Shown here in pieces: positions 1-5,243 of a stretch of 5,243 bases of DNA (position 1 is its first letter; each line of letters opens with the position of its first letter). The position numbers were made by a program, and so were the translations under genes. The notes under the pieces are model-generated. The model worked only from the letters and a program-made list of their open reading frames with translations. It searched no databases and was not told the DNA's origin. The stretch comes from Oligoflexaceae bacterium (GTDB lineage: Bacteria; Bdellovibrionota_B; Oligoflexia; Oligoflexales; Oligoflexaceae): contig CANJJY010000322.1 of NCBI GenBank assembly GCA_947474445.1, positions 1-5,243 on the forward strand. The letters are read 5' to 3'.

Positions 1-20
1 AAATTTATGTACGTGATTTC

Positions 21-48
21 TTAACATTTGATTAAGTTCACATACAAA
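21..48 (+). promoter_or_regulatory. possible sigma-70-like promoter near the left edge
   Basis: TTAACA at 21-26 matches the -35 consensus in 5 of 6 positions. After a 16-nt spacer, TACAAA at 43-48 matches the -10 in 4 of 6. The surrounding 50 bases are AT-rich. If real it would transcribe rightward into the degraded reading frame at 117-320. AT-rich sequence gives such matches by chance, so this is weak. Confidence 0.2.
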
Positions 49-116
49 AACTCGGCCCATCTTGAGATCGTACCTAATAGATCCATGAATTTTCAGACCT
101 GGAGAACTTGGAATAA

Positions 117-320
117 TTTTCTGCCAGCCTTCCGAGTCTTCCTCTTCAAGCTCGACCCAAAACCTATTACGTCTGCTCGGCCGCCGTTCAAAAGGCTGAC
201 GGTACTCTCGTCAACAAGTACACTACGTCGGGACCTCATTACATCCGAGTTGTCTTCAAATTCATGGCGCGCTGCGAGGCGGAGAATTCAGAAGCTTTCG
301 GTAGTGAGCAAACTGAATAG
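117..320 (+). pseudogene. start-less remnant of a small, possibly exported protein
   Basis: This frame is open for 67 codons between a TAA at 114-116 and a TAG at 318-320, with no ATG, GTG or TTG before an ATG close to its end (264-266). It still reads like real protein: a short segment SASLPSLPLQA that resembles the end of a signal peptide, then a body beginning RPKTYYVC with well-mixed residues. There are two cysteines (residues 20 and 53 of the open frame) that could form a disulfide if exported. Codons end mostly in C or T, unlike the Arg/Ser-rich translation of the overlapping frame at 28-348. The likely explanation is a gene whose start and signal-peptide core were lost by a frameshift or deletion; an ATG at 85 in frame 1 could be the old start. 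I do not recognise the family. Chance openness is the main alternative. Confidence 0.35.
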
Positions 321-343
321 GCGTTTTGGGTTCCCCTTTCCGT

Positions 344-349
344 TATAGT
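344..349 (+). promoter_or_regulatory. possible -10 element upstream of the histidine kinase
   Basis: TATAGT matches the -10 consensus in 5 of 6 positions and lies about 60 bases upstream of the kinase start, giving a plausible leader of roughly 50 nt. No convincing -35 is found 16-18 bases upstream, so the call is tentative. The rest of 321-409 shows an AT-rich patch (AAAATTTTT near 363) and nothing else I can name. Confidence 0.2.
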
Positions 350-399
350 CCACAAGTGCTACAAAATTTTTGGCCATGAAAGAGGCGCGGAGAGCCGGG

Positions 400-404
400 G
401 GGAG
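400..404 (+). promoter_or_regulatory. ribosome binding site of the histidine kinase gene
   Basis: GGGAG, the end of a run of G residues, sits five bases before the ATG at 410. It supports that start over the in-frame ATGs at 449 and 452, which have only weak GTGGA-like sequence upstream. Confidence 0.6.
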
Positions 405-409
405 CGAAG

Positions 410-2233
410 ATGGAAAGTGCTGCCATAGCGCATGAATGGCACCGTGGAATGATGAAGTGGGTCAAGCCAGGCGCGCTAGTGTGCACCCTTATTTTTCTCG
501 CTAGCACGGTTGGGTCTCAGCAAGAATGGGAAGCTCTTTCCCTGCAAAAGAATGTAGTGCAGAGCTGTGTTTTATTTGTTTTGACTCTCGTTCTCGGTGC
601 TATGAGCCTCGATAGTTGGTCGCGATCCAAGAGCGAGTCCAAGGCGAGGGACTTGGCTGAACTTGAGTTGAGAAAAATCCATCAGCGCTATCATTATATG
701 ATTCAGGGTAATCGCAGTGGCCTCTGGGATTGGTTGGATATGACCCAAGAAGAAGTCTATTGGAGCCCCCAGCTCTATGAGATTTTAGGTTATAGTGATG
801 GAGAAATACCTTCGACGGCATCCGCCTTCATCAGTCACATCCACGAGGAAGATCGTCAAGAATCCCTCGAAAAAACCCAGGTTTTTCTCCAATCTTCCCT
901 CCGATTTACCAACATTATTCGCATGATACGAAAGGACGGTCGAGTCATATGGGTGCGATCGTCGGGTTATATCGTCCGTGATGCCGACGGCCATCCAAGC
1001 CGCATGGTGGGTTCTCTCGAAGATTTAACTGACCTTAAAGAACAGGAGCTCGCTCTACGAACGGCCAAAGAAGCTGCAGAAAAAGCGAGCAAAGCCAAAG
1101 ATAAGTTTCTTTCGAAAATGAGTCACGAAATGCGAACGCCATTGACTGGCATCTTGGGCTACGCCGAACTCCTCGGTAAAAGCAAACTCGAGCCCAGCCA
1201 GCATGAATTTTTGCAGATTATTATCGAGAGTAGCAATGCTCTGATCAATCTCATTAACAGCATTCTTGATTACGCAAAAATCGAAGCTGGTTTTACCGAT
1301 CTGAGACTAGAAGAGACTAATATTCATAAACTCGTGAGCGAAGTCGCCAAGTTGTTTGCGATCAACATCAAGAGCAAGAACCTGCAGTTCACTCTGAGTT
1401 CCGACATTCAAAGCAAACTCTATAGGGTCGACAGTTTCCGAGTTCGGCAGATCGTGACGAACCTCATCGGCAACGCCGTAAAGTTTACGGAGCGCGGGAG
1501 CATCGAGGTCACCCTCTCTGAATCAGACGATCAGACGATACACATGCAGGTGAAGGATACCGGTATCGGCATTCCACTGGCAGACCAAACCCGTATTTTC
1601 GAAGCTTTTCAGCAAGCCGGCTCGCCCGAGATTAGCAGATTCGGCGGAACTGGACTTGGTCTCAGCATTACCAAGCAGCTGGTTGAGTTGATGGGGGGAG
1701 AGATCAAGCTGAGGAGTTCTCCGGGCGAGGGCAGTTGCTTTGAATTCTCCTTTAAAGTGCAACATATCGATAAGCCGGATCATGAGCCGGAAGCCCTAGA
1801 ACGCACCGAGTATCGCGACATCTCCCATCTATCTGTGCTAGTGGTCGAAGATTGCGAGGTCAACTTGCAATTATTGAGACTGATCCTCGAGACCCTAGGG
1901 GTTTCGCCTCTCCTAGCTCGAGATGGAGAGGAGGCACTTGCCGTTCTTGAGTCTGATGGGGTTGATTTAGTGTTGATGGACGTTAACATGCCCAAACTTG
2001 ATGGTCTGGCAGCTACCAAGAAAATTCGTGAACTCTATCCTCAACGTAAAGTAAATATCATTGGTCTCAGCGCCAATGCTTTTCAGGAAGACAAAGACTT
2101 GGCCTTGGCGGCGGGAATGAACGCCTACCTCGCTAAACCTATTACCTTCGAAGCATTGAGTAAGATATTAGTCGATGTTGAGCGCCACAGGTCATCGCTC
2201 GAGAGGGGATTTGAGTCGGCGGATAGAGCATAA
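410..2233 (+). CDS. membrane-bound hybrid sensor histidine kinase (PAS, HisKA, HATPase_c, REC)
   Basis: This 607-residue protein senses a signal, autophosphorylates on histidine with ATP and passes the phosphate to its own receiver domain. Two hydrophobic helices (about 17-35 and 49-67) anchor it in the inner membrane with a loop of only about a dozen residues between them, so sensing is probably done by the cytoplasmic PAS/PAC domain (about 95-212). A charged, probably coiled linker (213-235) leads to HisKA with SHEMRTP and phospho-acceptor His239. The ATPase domain shows the N box around Asn351/Asn355, DTGIGI (383-388), the F-box IFEAF (396-400) and GGTGLGLS (412-419). The receiver (about 474-590) has Glu480/Asp481, phospho-acceptor Asp524 in LMDVNMP, Ser554 and Lys576, so both modules look active. 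No HPt domain or adjacent response regulator is present, so a separate HPt partner is expected. The signal is unknown. It is convergent with the NAD kinase gene. Confidence 0.95.
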   Translation: MESAAIAHEWHRGMMKWVKPGALVCTLIFLASTVGSQQEWEALSLQKNVVQSCVLFVLTLVLGAMSLDSWSRSKSESKARDLAELELRKIHQRYHYMIQGNRSGLWDWLDMTQEEVYWSPQLYEILGYSDGEIPSTASAFISHIHEEDRQESLEKTQVFLQSSLRFTNIIRMIRKDGRVIWVRSSGYIVRDADGHPSRMVGSLEDLTDLKEQELALRTAKEAAEKASKAKDKFLSKMSHEMRTPLTGILGYAELLGKSKLEPSQHEFLQIIIESSNALINLINSILDYAKIEAGFTDLRLEETNIHKLVSEVAKLFAINIKSKNLQFTLSSDIQSKLYRVDSFRVRQIVTNLIGNAVKFTERGSIEVTLSESDDQTIHMQVKDTGIGIPLADQTRIFEAFQQAGSPEISRFGGTGLGLSITKQLVELMGGEIKLRSSPGEGSCFEFSFKVQHIDKPDHEPEALERTEYRDISHLSVLVVEDCEVNLQLLRLILETLGVSPLLARDGEEALAVLESDGVDLVLMDVNMPKLDGLAATKKIRELYPQRKVNIIGLSANAFQEDKDLALAAGMNAYLAKPITFEALSKILVDVERHRSSLERGFESADRA

Positions 2234-2247
2234 GTGAAGCCTCTTAC

Positions 2248-2290
2248 CGAGCTCGCGTTGCCGCGGCGCAGATCGAGGAGGAGGAGGAGG
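2248..2290. repeat. palindromes and (GAG)5 run in the convergent gap
   Basis: The 86-base gap between the two convergent stop codons contains two perfect 8-bp palindromes, CGAGCTCG (2248-2255) and GCCGCGGC (2260-2267). A trinucleotide run of five GAG units plus G follows (2275-2290). A small hairpin CGCG-TTGC-CGCG (2254-2265) is possible, but no T-rich tract follows on either strand, so a standard intrinsic terminator is not visible here. Confidence 0.6.
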
Positions 2291-2319
2291 CGATAAGCTT
2301 ACTCTCGTCCGAGCCGATG

Positions 2320-3201
2320 TCACTCGTGCTCGACAGCGCGTGCCACCCGCACAGAAACCGCCGACTGAAATGAAATGCGGTCGCCAAAAGAGACCTTACA
2401 CATCCACTTCTCGCCATCGAGAGCAAGAATCGCCGCGGGACAGAGACTTTCGATTTCAAATCGCTCCCGACCCGGTTCGGTGAATCCGTGTCTCAGACGA
2501 AGATCATCTCCAGCACCGCGATACAGTTCGCGAACGAGAAACTGGAGACGACGATCGTCGGCGGCCATCAAAGTGCCACCGGCCGCCCCGATCGCCGCTG
2601 AGCTGCCGGTGGCCGTCGCGATCCAAATACCGCTCGATTTATGGGTTTCTGTTCTATCATCGCAGGTCAACTGATAGCGAGTGGTCGCGGCTGGACTTGA
2701 AGCCGCAAACAAGAAATCATTCAGGGCCATGTAAGGTGACAGCGTATGTCCACCCGCCTCATGATCGACGCGAGCCTCGAGCCTGTGACGCTCGACCAAG
2801 GCGATGGTTCCACCGGCCATCTTTCTCACAAGGCCATCCAAAGTCTTGATATCAGCCGCACAGAGATAGCCGACGCTGGCCGATGACGAACGGATGCCGA
2901 TGAGCGGCGTCGCGTCCTTGATGCCGTAGCTAGCGGTGATCAGGGTCCCATCTCCTCCGAGAGAAATCACATAATCAAACGGTCCTCGCGGCCACTCCTC
3001 ACCTCGAGTCGCTTCGATCGCTTGGATGCCACAGATCTTCAGCTGTTCAAGTAAGCGTTCTTTGCAAAGGTAATGCTCTTGATGGGCTTGTGTTATTAAG
3101 CGTAGGTAGGCGGGATCAGGATGCTCGGGAACCTCGCCCTTTTGCGCCATCGCCTGATGGTGCTCAAGATTGGTCGGTTTGCGGATGATGAGAACCAACA
3201 T
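2320..3201 (-). CDS. NAD(+)/NADH kinase family protein
   Basis: This 293-residue cytoplasmic protein belongs to the NAD kinase family, which makes NADP(H) from NAD(H) by ATP-dependent phosphorylation. The diagnostic GGDGT is at residues 82-86, preceded by a hydrophobic strand (DYVISL). Asn161-Asp162 in NDFLF fills the position of the family's NE/ND motif. TATGSSAA (196-203), followed by an AAGG turn, corresponds to the usual TPTGSTAY segment, and LDGE (261-264) lies in the C-terminal beta domain. The length is normal for bacteria. The TPTGSTAY replacements (Pro to Ala, final Tyr to Ala) and a longer N-terminal helical segment after MLVLIIRK suggest a divergent subfamily, so substrate preference (NAD versus NADH) cannot be inferred. 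The start is supported by AAGAGG five bases upstream. It lies 130 bp downstream of the isomerase gene on the same strand. The gene looks GC-richer than its neighbours. I withhold nadK as a symbol because of this divergence. Confidence 0.88.
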   Translation of the reverse strand: MLVLIIRKPTNLEHHQAMAQKGEVPEHPDPAYLRLITQAHQEHYLCKERLLEQLKICGIQAIEATRGEEWPRGPFDYVISLGGDGTLITASYGIKDATPLIGIRSSSASVGYLCAADIKTLDGLVRKMAGGTIALVERHRLEARVDHEAGGHTLSPYMALNDFLFAASSPAATTRYQLTCDDRTETHKSSGIWIATATGSSAAIGAAGGTLMAADDRRLQFLVRELYRGAGDDLRLRHGFTEPGRERFEIESLCPAAILALDGEKWMCKVSFGDRISFQSAVSVRVARAVEHE

Positions 3202-3206
3202 AAGAG

Positions 3207-3212
3207 CCTCTT
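3207..3212 (-). promoter_or_regulatory. ribosome binding site of the NAD kinase gene
   Basis: Read on the minus strand, AAGAGG lies five bases before the ATG at 3201-3199 and fixes that start. A pyrimidine-rich leader precedes it. Confidence 0.55.
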
Positions 3213-3216
3213 GACC

Positions 3217-3245
3217 AGGGAAAGAAAAGGGGAAGGGGAGGGAAG
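3217..3245. repeat. 29-nt polypurine/polypyrimidine tract
   Basis: Every base from 3217 to 3245 on the + strand is A or G, including a mirror-symmetric GGGGAAGGGG. In the minus-strand transcript this becomes a C/U-only leader ending a few bases before the NAD kinase ribosome binding site. It contains a copy of GGGAAAG (3218-3224) that is also found in the hairpin at 3264-3298. Confidence 0.7.
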
Positions 3246-3263
3246 CCGAGTGACGCTTGAAAG

Positions 3264-3298
3264 GCCGCCTCTTTCCCCCTATTGTGGGAAAGTGCGGC
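3264..3298 (-). terminator. strong hairpin between isomerase and NAD kinase genes, possible terminator or attenuator
   Basis: GCCGC (3264-3268) pairs with GCGGC (3294-3298), and CTTTCCC (3271-3277) pairs with GGGAAAG (3286-3292). This gives a 12-bp stem with a small 2x1 internal bulge and an 8-nt loop. On the minus strand it begins about 34 bases past the isomerase stop codon and is followed by CTTTC, a weak U-containing tail. It could end or attenuate isomerase transcription before the NAD kinase gene. The poor U-tract means a stabilising or regulatory RNA hairpin is equally possible. Confidence 0.4.
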
Positions 3299-3331
3299 TC
3301 TCCTGTGCGACCTCAGCTCTCGATGATGGCG

Positions 3332-4906
3332 TCAACCATCTCCTTCGGTCTTCCCACCGCGCAAGCGAGCGTCGTAGTTTAAATACTCAGCATTCATGTA
3401 GATCTTTTTGTTCGTCTCGTATTTCTTGCGCAGGTCTCCGGACAGAGAGGTCCAGATGCCGTATGCTTCCATGAAGCGGCTGGAATTGGCTAACTGTTCT
3501 TTCTGCTTGCTATCGAGCTTGCTCAGATCCGCTTCGCTGCGCGACTTCAAGCGCAGAATGTAATAGCTACCATTGACGGCGAGAGCTTCGGGGTAAAGTT
3601 CACCAGATTTTTTGAGCGAGAGGACGGCTTTCCGTACGGCTGGGTCTGGACCGATCCCACCGGGAATAGCCCGCGCCGAAAGTGGGAATTCGCCGGTTTC
3701 CTTCCAGACGAGGTCGGATGCTTTGCCTTCTTTCAAGGCAGCTAGGCTCGCTTTGGCCTTTTCTTCGAGCAGGGCAGGGAGACGTTCTTTGGTGATCAAT
3801 TTCTCGGCAATGTCATTTTTTGCCTGCTCAAGCGTAACCGACTTTGCCTGCTGAACCGTCTCGACCTTGATGATGTGGTAACCAAAAGGTGTTTCGACGA
3901 CCTGACTGACCTGACCTGGTTGCAGACTGAAAGCTACGTCGGCAAATTCTTTGACCATCTGATCTTTACGAAAGAAACCTAGATCGCCGCCTTTGGTTTT
4001 GCCGCTCGGTTCGTCCGTATATTTTTCAGCCAGCTTGGCAAAATCACCCGACTTGGCTTCGGCAAGAACTTTCTCAGCCAGTTGCTTGGCTTGCTCCTTG
4101 GTGCGTTTAGCTCCTTCACCAGACGCCGCGCGTGCCCCTTGGAAAGCAAACAGGATGTGACGGGCTCTTACTTTCTGATCTTCCTGAAACTCTGATTTAT
4201 TCTTTTCATAGTACTCTTTGACCTTCTCTTCTCCGCCTTCTTTAAAAAACTTTTCCAGATCGGCAGGAGCGATTTTGACTGAAGCAGAATTCTGATCGAG
4301 ACGGGCGTAATCGAGGTTCAATTTGGTCTGATCGAGCTGGTAGTTGATCTCGGCGACCTTGTCCGAGCTTCTGTAGGTATTTGTAATCAAAGTCCGCAGT
4401 TTGTTTGCGACGATGTTTCTTTTCAATTCTTCGGTCAGTGACTTTTCCGTGTGCCCCTGCGACTTCAGATAGCGATCGAACAAGGTCGGTTCGAACTTGC
4501 CTTGCTCGTTTCTAAAAATTGGGGCTTCCGCGACGATCTTTTCGACTTCCTCTTCAGACGCGTAGATGCCATTTTTGGTAGCTTCGACATACAAAACGAG
4601 ATTCTCAACCAAGCCATTCAATGCCTGCTCGGACACGCCTTGAGTGACAGGATCGAACTTATCTTTGTACTGCTGCTGCATTTGAGTGGAGAGCGCGATA
4701 TGAGCGCGACGAAAATCCATCAGGCTAATATCGACGCCATCGACCGAGGCTGCTGCACCGCTCGGCATGAAGACACGCCCCCCATCAGGATGGCAGACTC
4801 CAAAAAACATCATGGCGCCCATCGCGAGAACAAGCACAGTATAGGCTTGCCAAGAGCTAAAAAAAGTCTTGGAGTCGAGATCCGCCGTTTTCTTCCATTT
4901 TAACAT
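3332..4906 (-). CDS. membrane-anchored SurA/PpiD-like peptidyl-prolyl cis-trans isomerase
   Basis: This 524-residue folding factor should work on the periplasmic side of the inner membrane, isomerising X-Pro bonds and chaperoning exported proteins. A basic N-terminus (MLKWKK) and one hydrophobic helix (about 18-37) give the N-in anchor typical of PpiD. A SurA_N-like helical chaperone domain follows (about 52-200, starting ASVDGVDISLMDFRRA). A parvulin domain spans about 246-350, with RARHIL (His250), GGDLGFF (306-312), Met317 and Phe321, and the closing FGYHIIKVE with His344. Residues 360-456 look like a second, degenerate parvulin repeat (GIGPDPAVRKAVLSLKKSGE, then YYILRLKSR), as in PpiD. 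The C-terminus is charged. The start is supported by AAAGGG seven bases upstream (4919-4914 on the minus strand) and by the anchor beginning soon after. The length is somewhat below the roughly 620 residues of E. coli PpiD. A cysteine (Cys38) follows the helix, without a proper lipobox. I do not assign ppiD because orthology cannot be shown here. Confidence 0.92.
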   Translation of the reverse strand: MLKWKKTADLDSKTFFSSWQAYTVLVLAMGAMMFFGVCHPDGGRVFMPSGAAASVDGVDISLMDFRRAHIALSTQMQQQYKDKFDPVTQGVSEQALNGLVENLVLYVEATKNGIYASEEEVEKIVAEAPIFRNEQGKFEPTLFDRYLKSQGHTEKSLTEELKRNIVANKLRTLITNTYRSSDKVAEINYQLDQTKLNLDYARLDQNSASVKIAPADLEKFFKEGGEEKVKEYYEKNKSEFQEDQKVRARHILFAFQGARAASGEGAKRTKEQAKQLAEKVLAEAKSGDFAKLAEKYTDEPSGKTKGGDLGFFRKDQMVKEFADVAFSLQPGQVSQVVETPFGYHIIKVETVQQAKSVTLEQAKNDIAEKLITKERLPALLEEKAKASLAALKEGKASDLVWKETGEFPLSARAIPGGIGPDPAVRKAVLSLKKSGELYPEALAVNGSYYILRLKSRSEADLSKLDSKQKEQLANSSRFMEAYGIWTSLSGDLRKKYETNKKIYMNAEYLNYDARLRGGKTEGDG

Positions 4907-4950
4907 CCTGCAACCCTTTCGTGGCCCTGTGCGAGCGATTTCCTATCCAA

Positions 4951-4978
4951 TTGACGCAGATGAACCTGATTATAAACT
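4951..4978 (+). promoter_or_regulatory. possible rightward promoter of the divergent region
   Basis: TTGACG (4951-4956, 5 of 6 to the -35) is followed after 16 bases by TAAACT (4973-4978, 4 of 6 to the -10). Transcription would start near 4985, about 34 bases before the ATG at 5019. It overlaps the -10 of the leftward isomerase promoter. Confidence 0.35.
4969..4974 (-). promoter_or_regulatory. consensus -10 of the leftward isomerase promoter
   Basis: Read on the minus strand the sequence is a perfect TATAAT, about 63 bases upstream of the isomerase ATG, giving a leader of roughly 55 nt. The -35 region at 4991-4998 is a poor match, so the promoter may need an activator or use a different sigma-factor preference. 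Confidence 0.45.
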
Positions 4979-5005
4979 AAGCCTTCATCTTTATCACAGT
5001 TCTCT

Positions 5006-5010
5006 AGGAG
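5006..5010 (+). promoter_or_regulatory. ribosome binding site of the small ORF at 5019
   Basis: AGGAG lies eight bases before the ATG at 5019, which is ideal spacing. It is the main reason to consider the downstream 63-codon frame as translated, and it selects this ATG over the upstream in-frame ATG at 4869, which lies inside the isomerase gene on the other strand. Confidence 0.45.
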
Positions 5011-5018
5011 CCGTTAAG

Positions 5019-5210
5019 ATGGATTCACAATTGGACGGGCTTCTATTGAGCACGCATATCGTAACTCTGCAAACACTTATCTCTGTCTCGCAGAACGGAC
5101 AGAGCAAGGCCCTGGCAGGGAGGGAAAAAATTGCGTCACGGCGCACTCTTTATTTGGAGGTAGATCGAGAACGTGCTTTAATAATACGCTGCAGATCGAC
5201 ACAAGTATAA
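5019..5210 (+). CDS. possible small protein or leader ORF of 63 codons
   Basis: An ATG with a well-placed AGGAG opens a 63-residue frame ending in TAA, 19 bases before the next gene's ATG. The product begins MDSQLDGLLLST and ends in a charged segment (YLEVDRERALIIRCRSTQV). It has no signal peptide, membrane helix or recognisable domain. Position and spacing suggest a first cistron or a translated leader co-transcribed with the gene at 5230, from the promoter near 4951-4978. Against it, the product has no family I recognise, its codon choice is undistinguished, and it contains a perfect 7-bp inverted repeat (CTCTGTC at 5081-5087 with GACAGAG at 5098-5104), so the stretch could instead be a structured untranslated leader. 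Confidence 0.35.
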   Translation: MDSQLDGLLLSTHIVTLQTLISVSQNGQSKALAGREKIASRRTLYLEVDRERALIIRCRSTQV

Positions 5211-5217
5211 TGGAAAC

Positions 5218-5222
5218 AGGAG
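5218..5222 (+). promoter_or_regulatory. ribosome binding site of the gene leaving the window
   Basis: AGGAG lies seven bases before the ATG at 5230. Its strength is the evidence that a gene begins here although only four full codons are visible. Confidence 0.55.
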
Positions 5223-5229
5223 ATAGGGG

Positions 5230-5243
5230 ATGATATTCGACTG
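5230..5243 (+). CDS. 5' end of an unidentified gene, cut by the window edge
   Basis: ATG at 5230 follows AGGAG with ideal spacing and reads Met-Ile-Phe-Asp before the sequence ends. The gene runs rightward, divergent from the isomerase gene, and would share its transcript with the small ORF at 5019 if that is real. Four residues are too few to assign a product. Cell-shape protein MreB often begins with a similar M(I)FD, but that is only a thought, not evidence. Confidence 0.5.

Noticed and set aside
28..348. 106-codon open frame with a TTG start (+, frame 1)
   Set aside because: It has no ribosome binding site, and its translation is rich in Ser and Arg as expected for an out-of-frame reading. 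The frame-3 translation of the same bases looks far more protein-like.
376..435. 19-codon upstream ORF (MKEARRAGGSEDGKCCHSA) overlapping the histidine kinase start
   Set aside because: There is no Shine-Dalgarno sequence before its ATG, and its composition simply reflects the G-rich ribosome binding site of the kinase gene.
2244..2459. 71-codon minus-strand frame with a poly-Ser stretch at its end
   Set aside because: It overlaps the NAD kinase gene in another frame, and the Ser run is only the GAG repeat read in reverse. The NAD kinase ends naturally at 2320.
4451..4903. 150-codon open frame on the + strand opposite the isomerase gene
   Set aside because: It lies entirely antisense to a well-supported gene whose domains are recognisable, has no ribosome binding site, and its translation has no recognisable features.
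5110..5130. CCCT-GGC-AGGG hairpin followed by a run of A as a possible terminator
   Set aside because: The stem is only four base pairs. The homopolymer is A on the + strand, and on the minus strand the T run comes before the stem, so neither direction gives a terminator.
5206..5211. Perfect TATAAT just before the gene at 5230
   Set aside because: No -35 is found at a suitable distance, and the transcript would start on the ribosome binding site itself, leaving too little leader for normal initiation.

Overview
The window holds three complete, recognisable protein-coding genes, the first bases of a fourth, and two weaker small coding candidates. No tRNA, rRNA, CRISPR array, transposase or insertion-sequence end was seen. 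The genes are bacterial: Shine-Dalgarno starts, a hybrid two-component kinase, and a membrane-anchored periplasmic folding factor that implies a Gram-negative envelope. Base composition looks near-balanced, with the NAD kinase visibly more GC-rich than its neighbours. A delta-proteobacterial or Bdellovibrionota-like host fits, but this is an inference from overall protein character and not a placement.

Layout. Positions 1-409 have no intact gene. Frame 3 from 117 to 320 reads like the body of a small exported protein but lacks a start codon, so it may be a broken gene. Positions 410-2233 (+) encode a membrane hybrid histidine kinase with two TM helices, PAS, HisKA, HATPase and receiver domains. 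A short gap with a (GAG)5 run and two 8-bp palindromes separates it from the convergent NAD kinase gene (2320-3201, -). The 130-bp gap upstream of the kinase carries a strong hairpin and a 29-nt polypurine tract. Next is a PpiD/SurA-like peptidyl-prolyl isomerase gene (3332-4906, -), transcribed toward the NAD kinase. The last part (4907-5243) looks like a divergent control region. A consensus -10 for the isomerase overlaps a plausible + strand promoter, followed by a possible 63-codon ORF with a good ribosome binding site, and then the start (5230) of a gene that leaves the window.

How they relate. The isomerase and NAD kinase genes share a strand and could be partly co-transcribed, but the hairpin between them argues for attenuation or separate control. 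The histidine kinase is convergent to them and has no linked response regulator or HPt gene here, so its partners must lie elsewhere. Nothing in the window convincingly amounts to a new biological system. The observations most worth checking are the 63-codon ORF, the start-less reading frame at the left end, and the departures from consensus in the NAD kinase nucleotide-binding motif.
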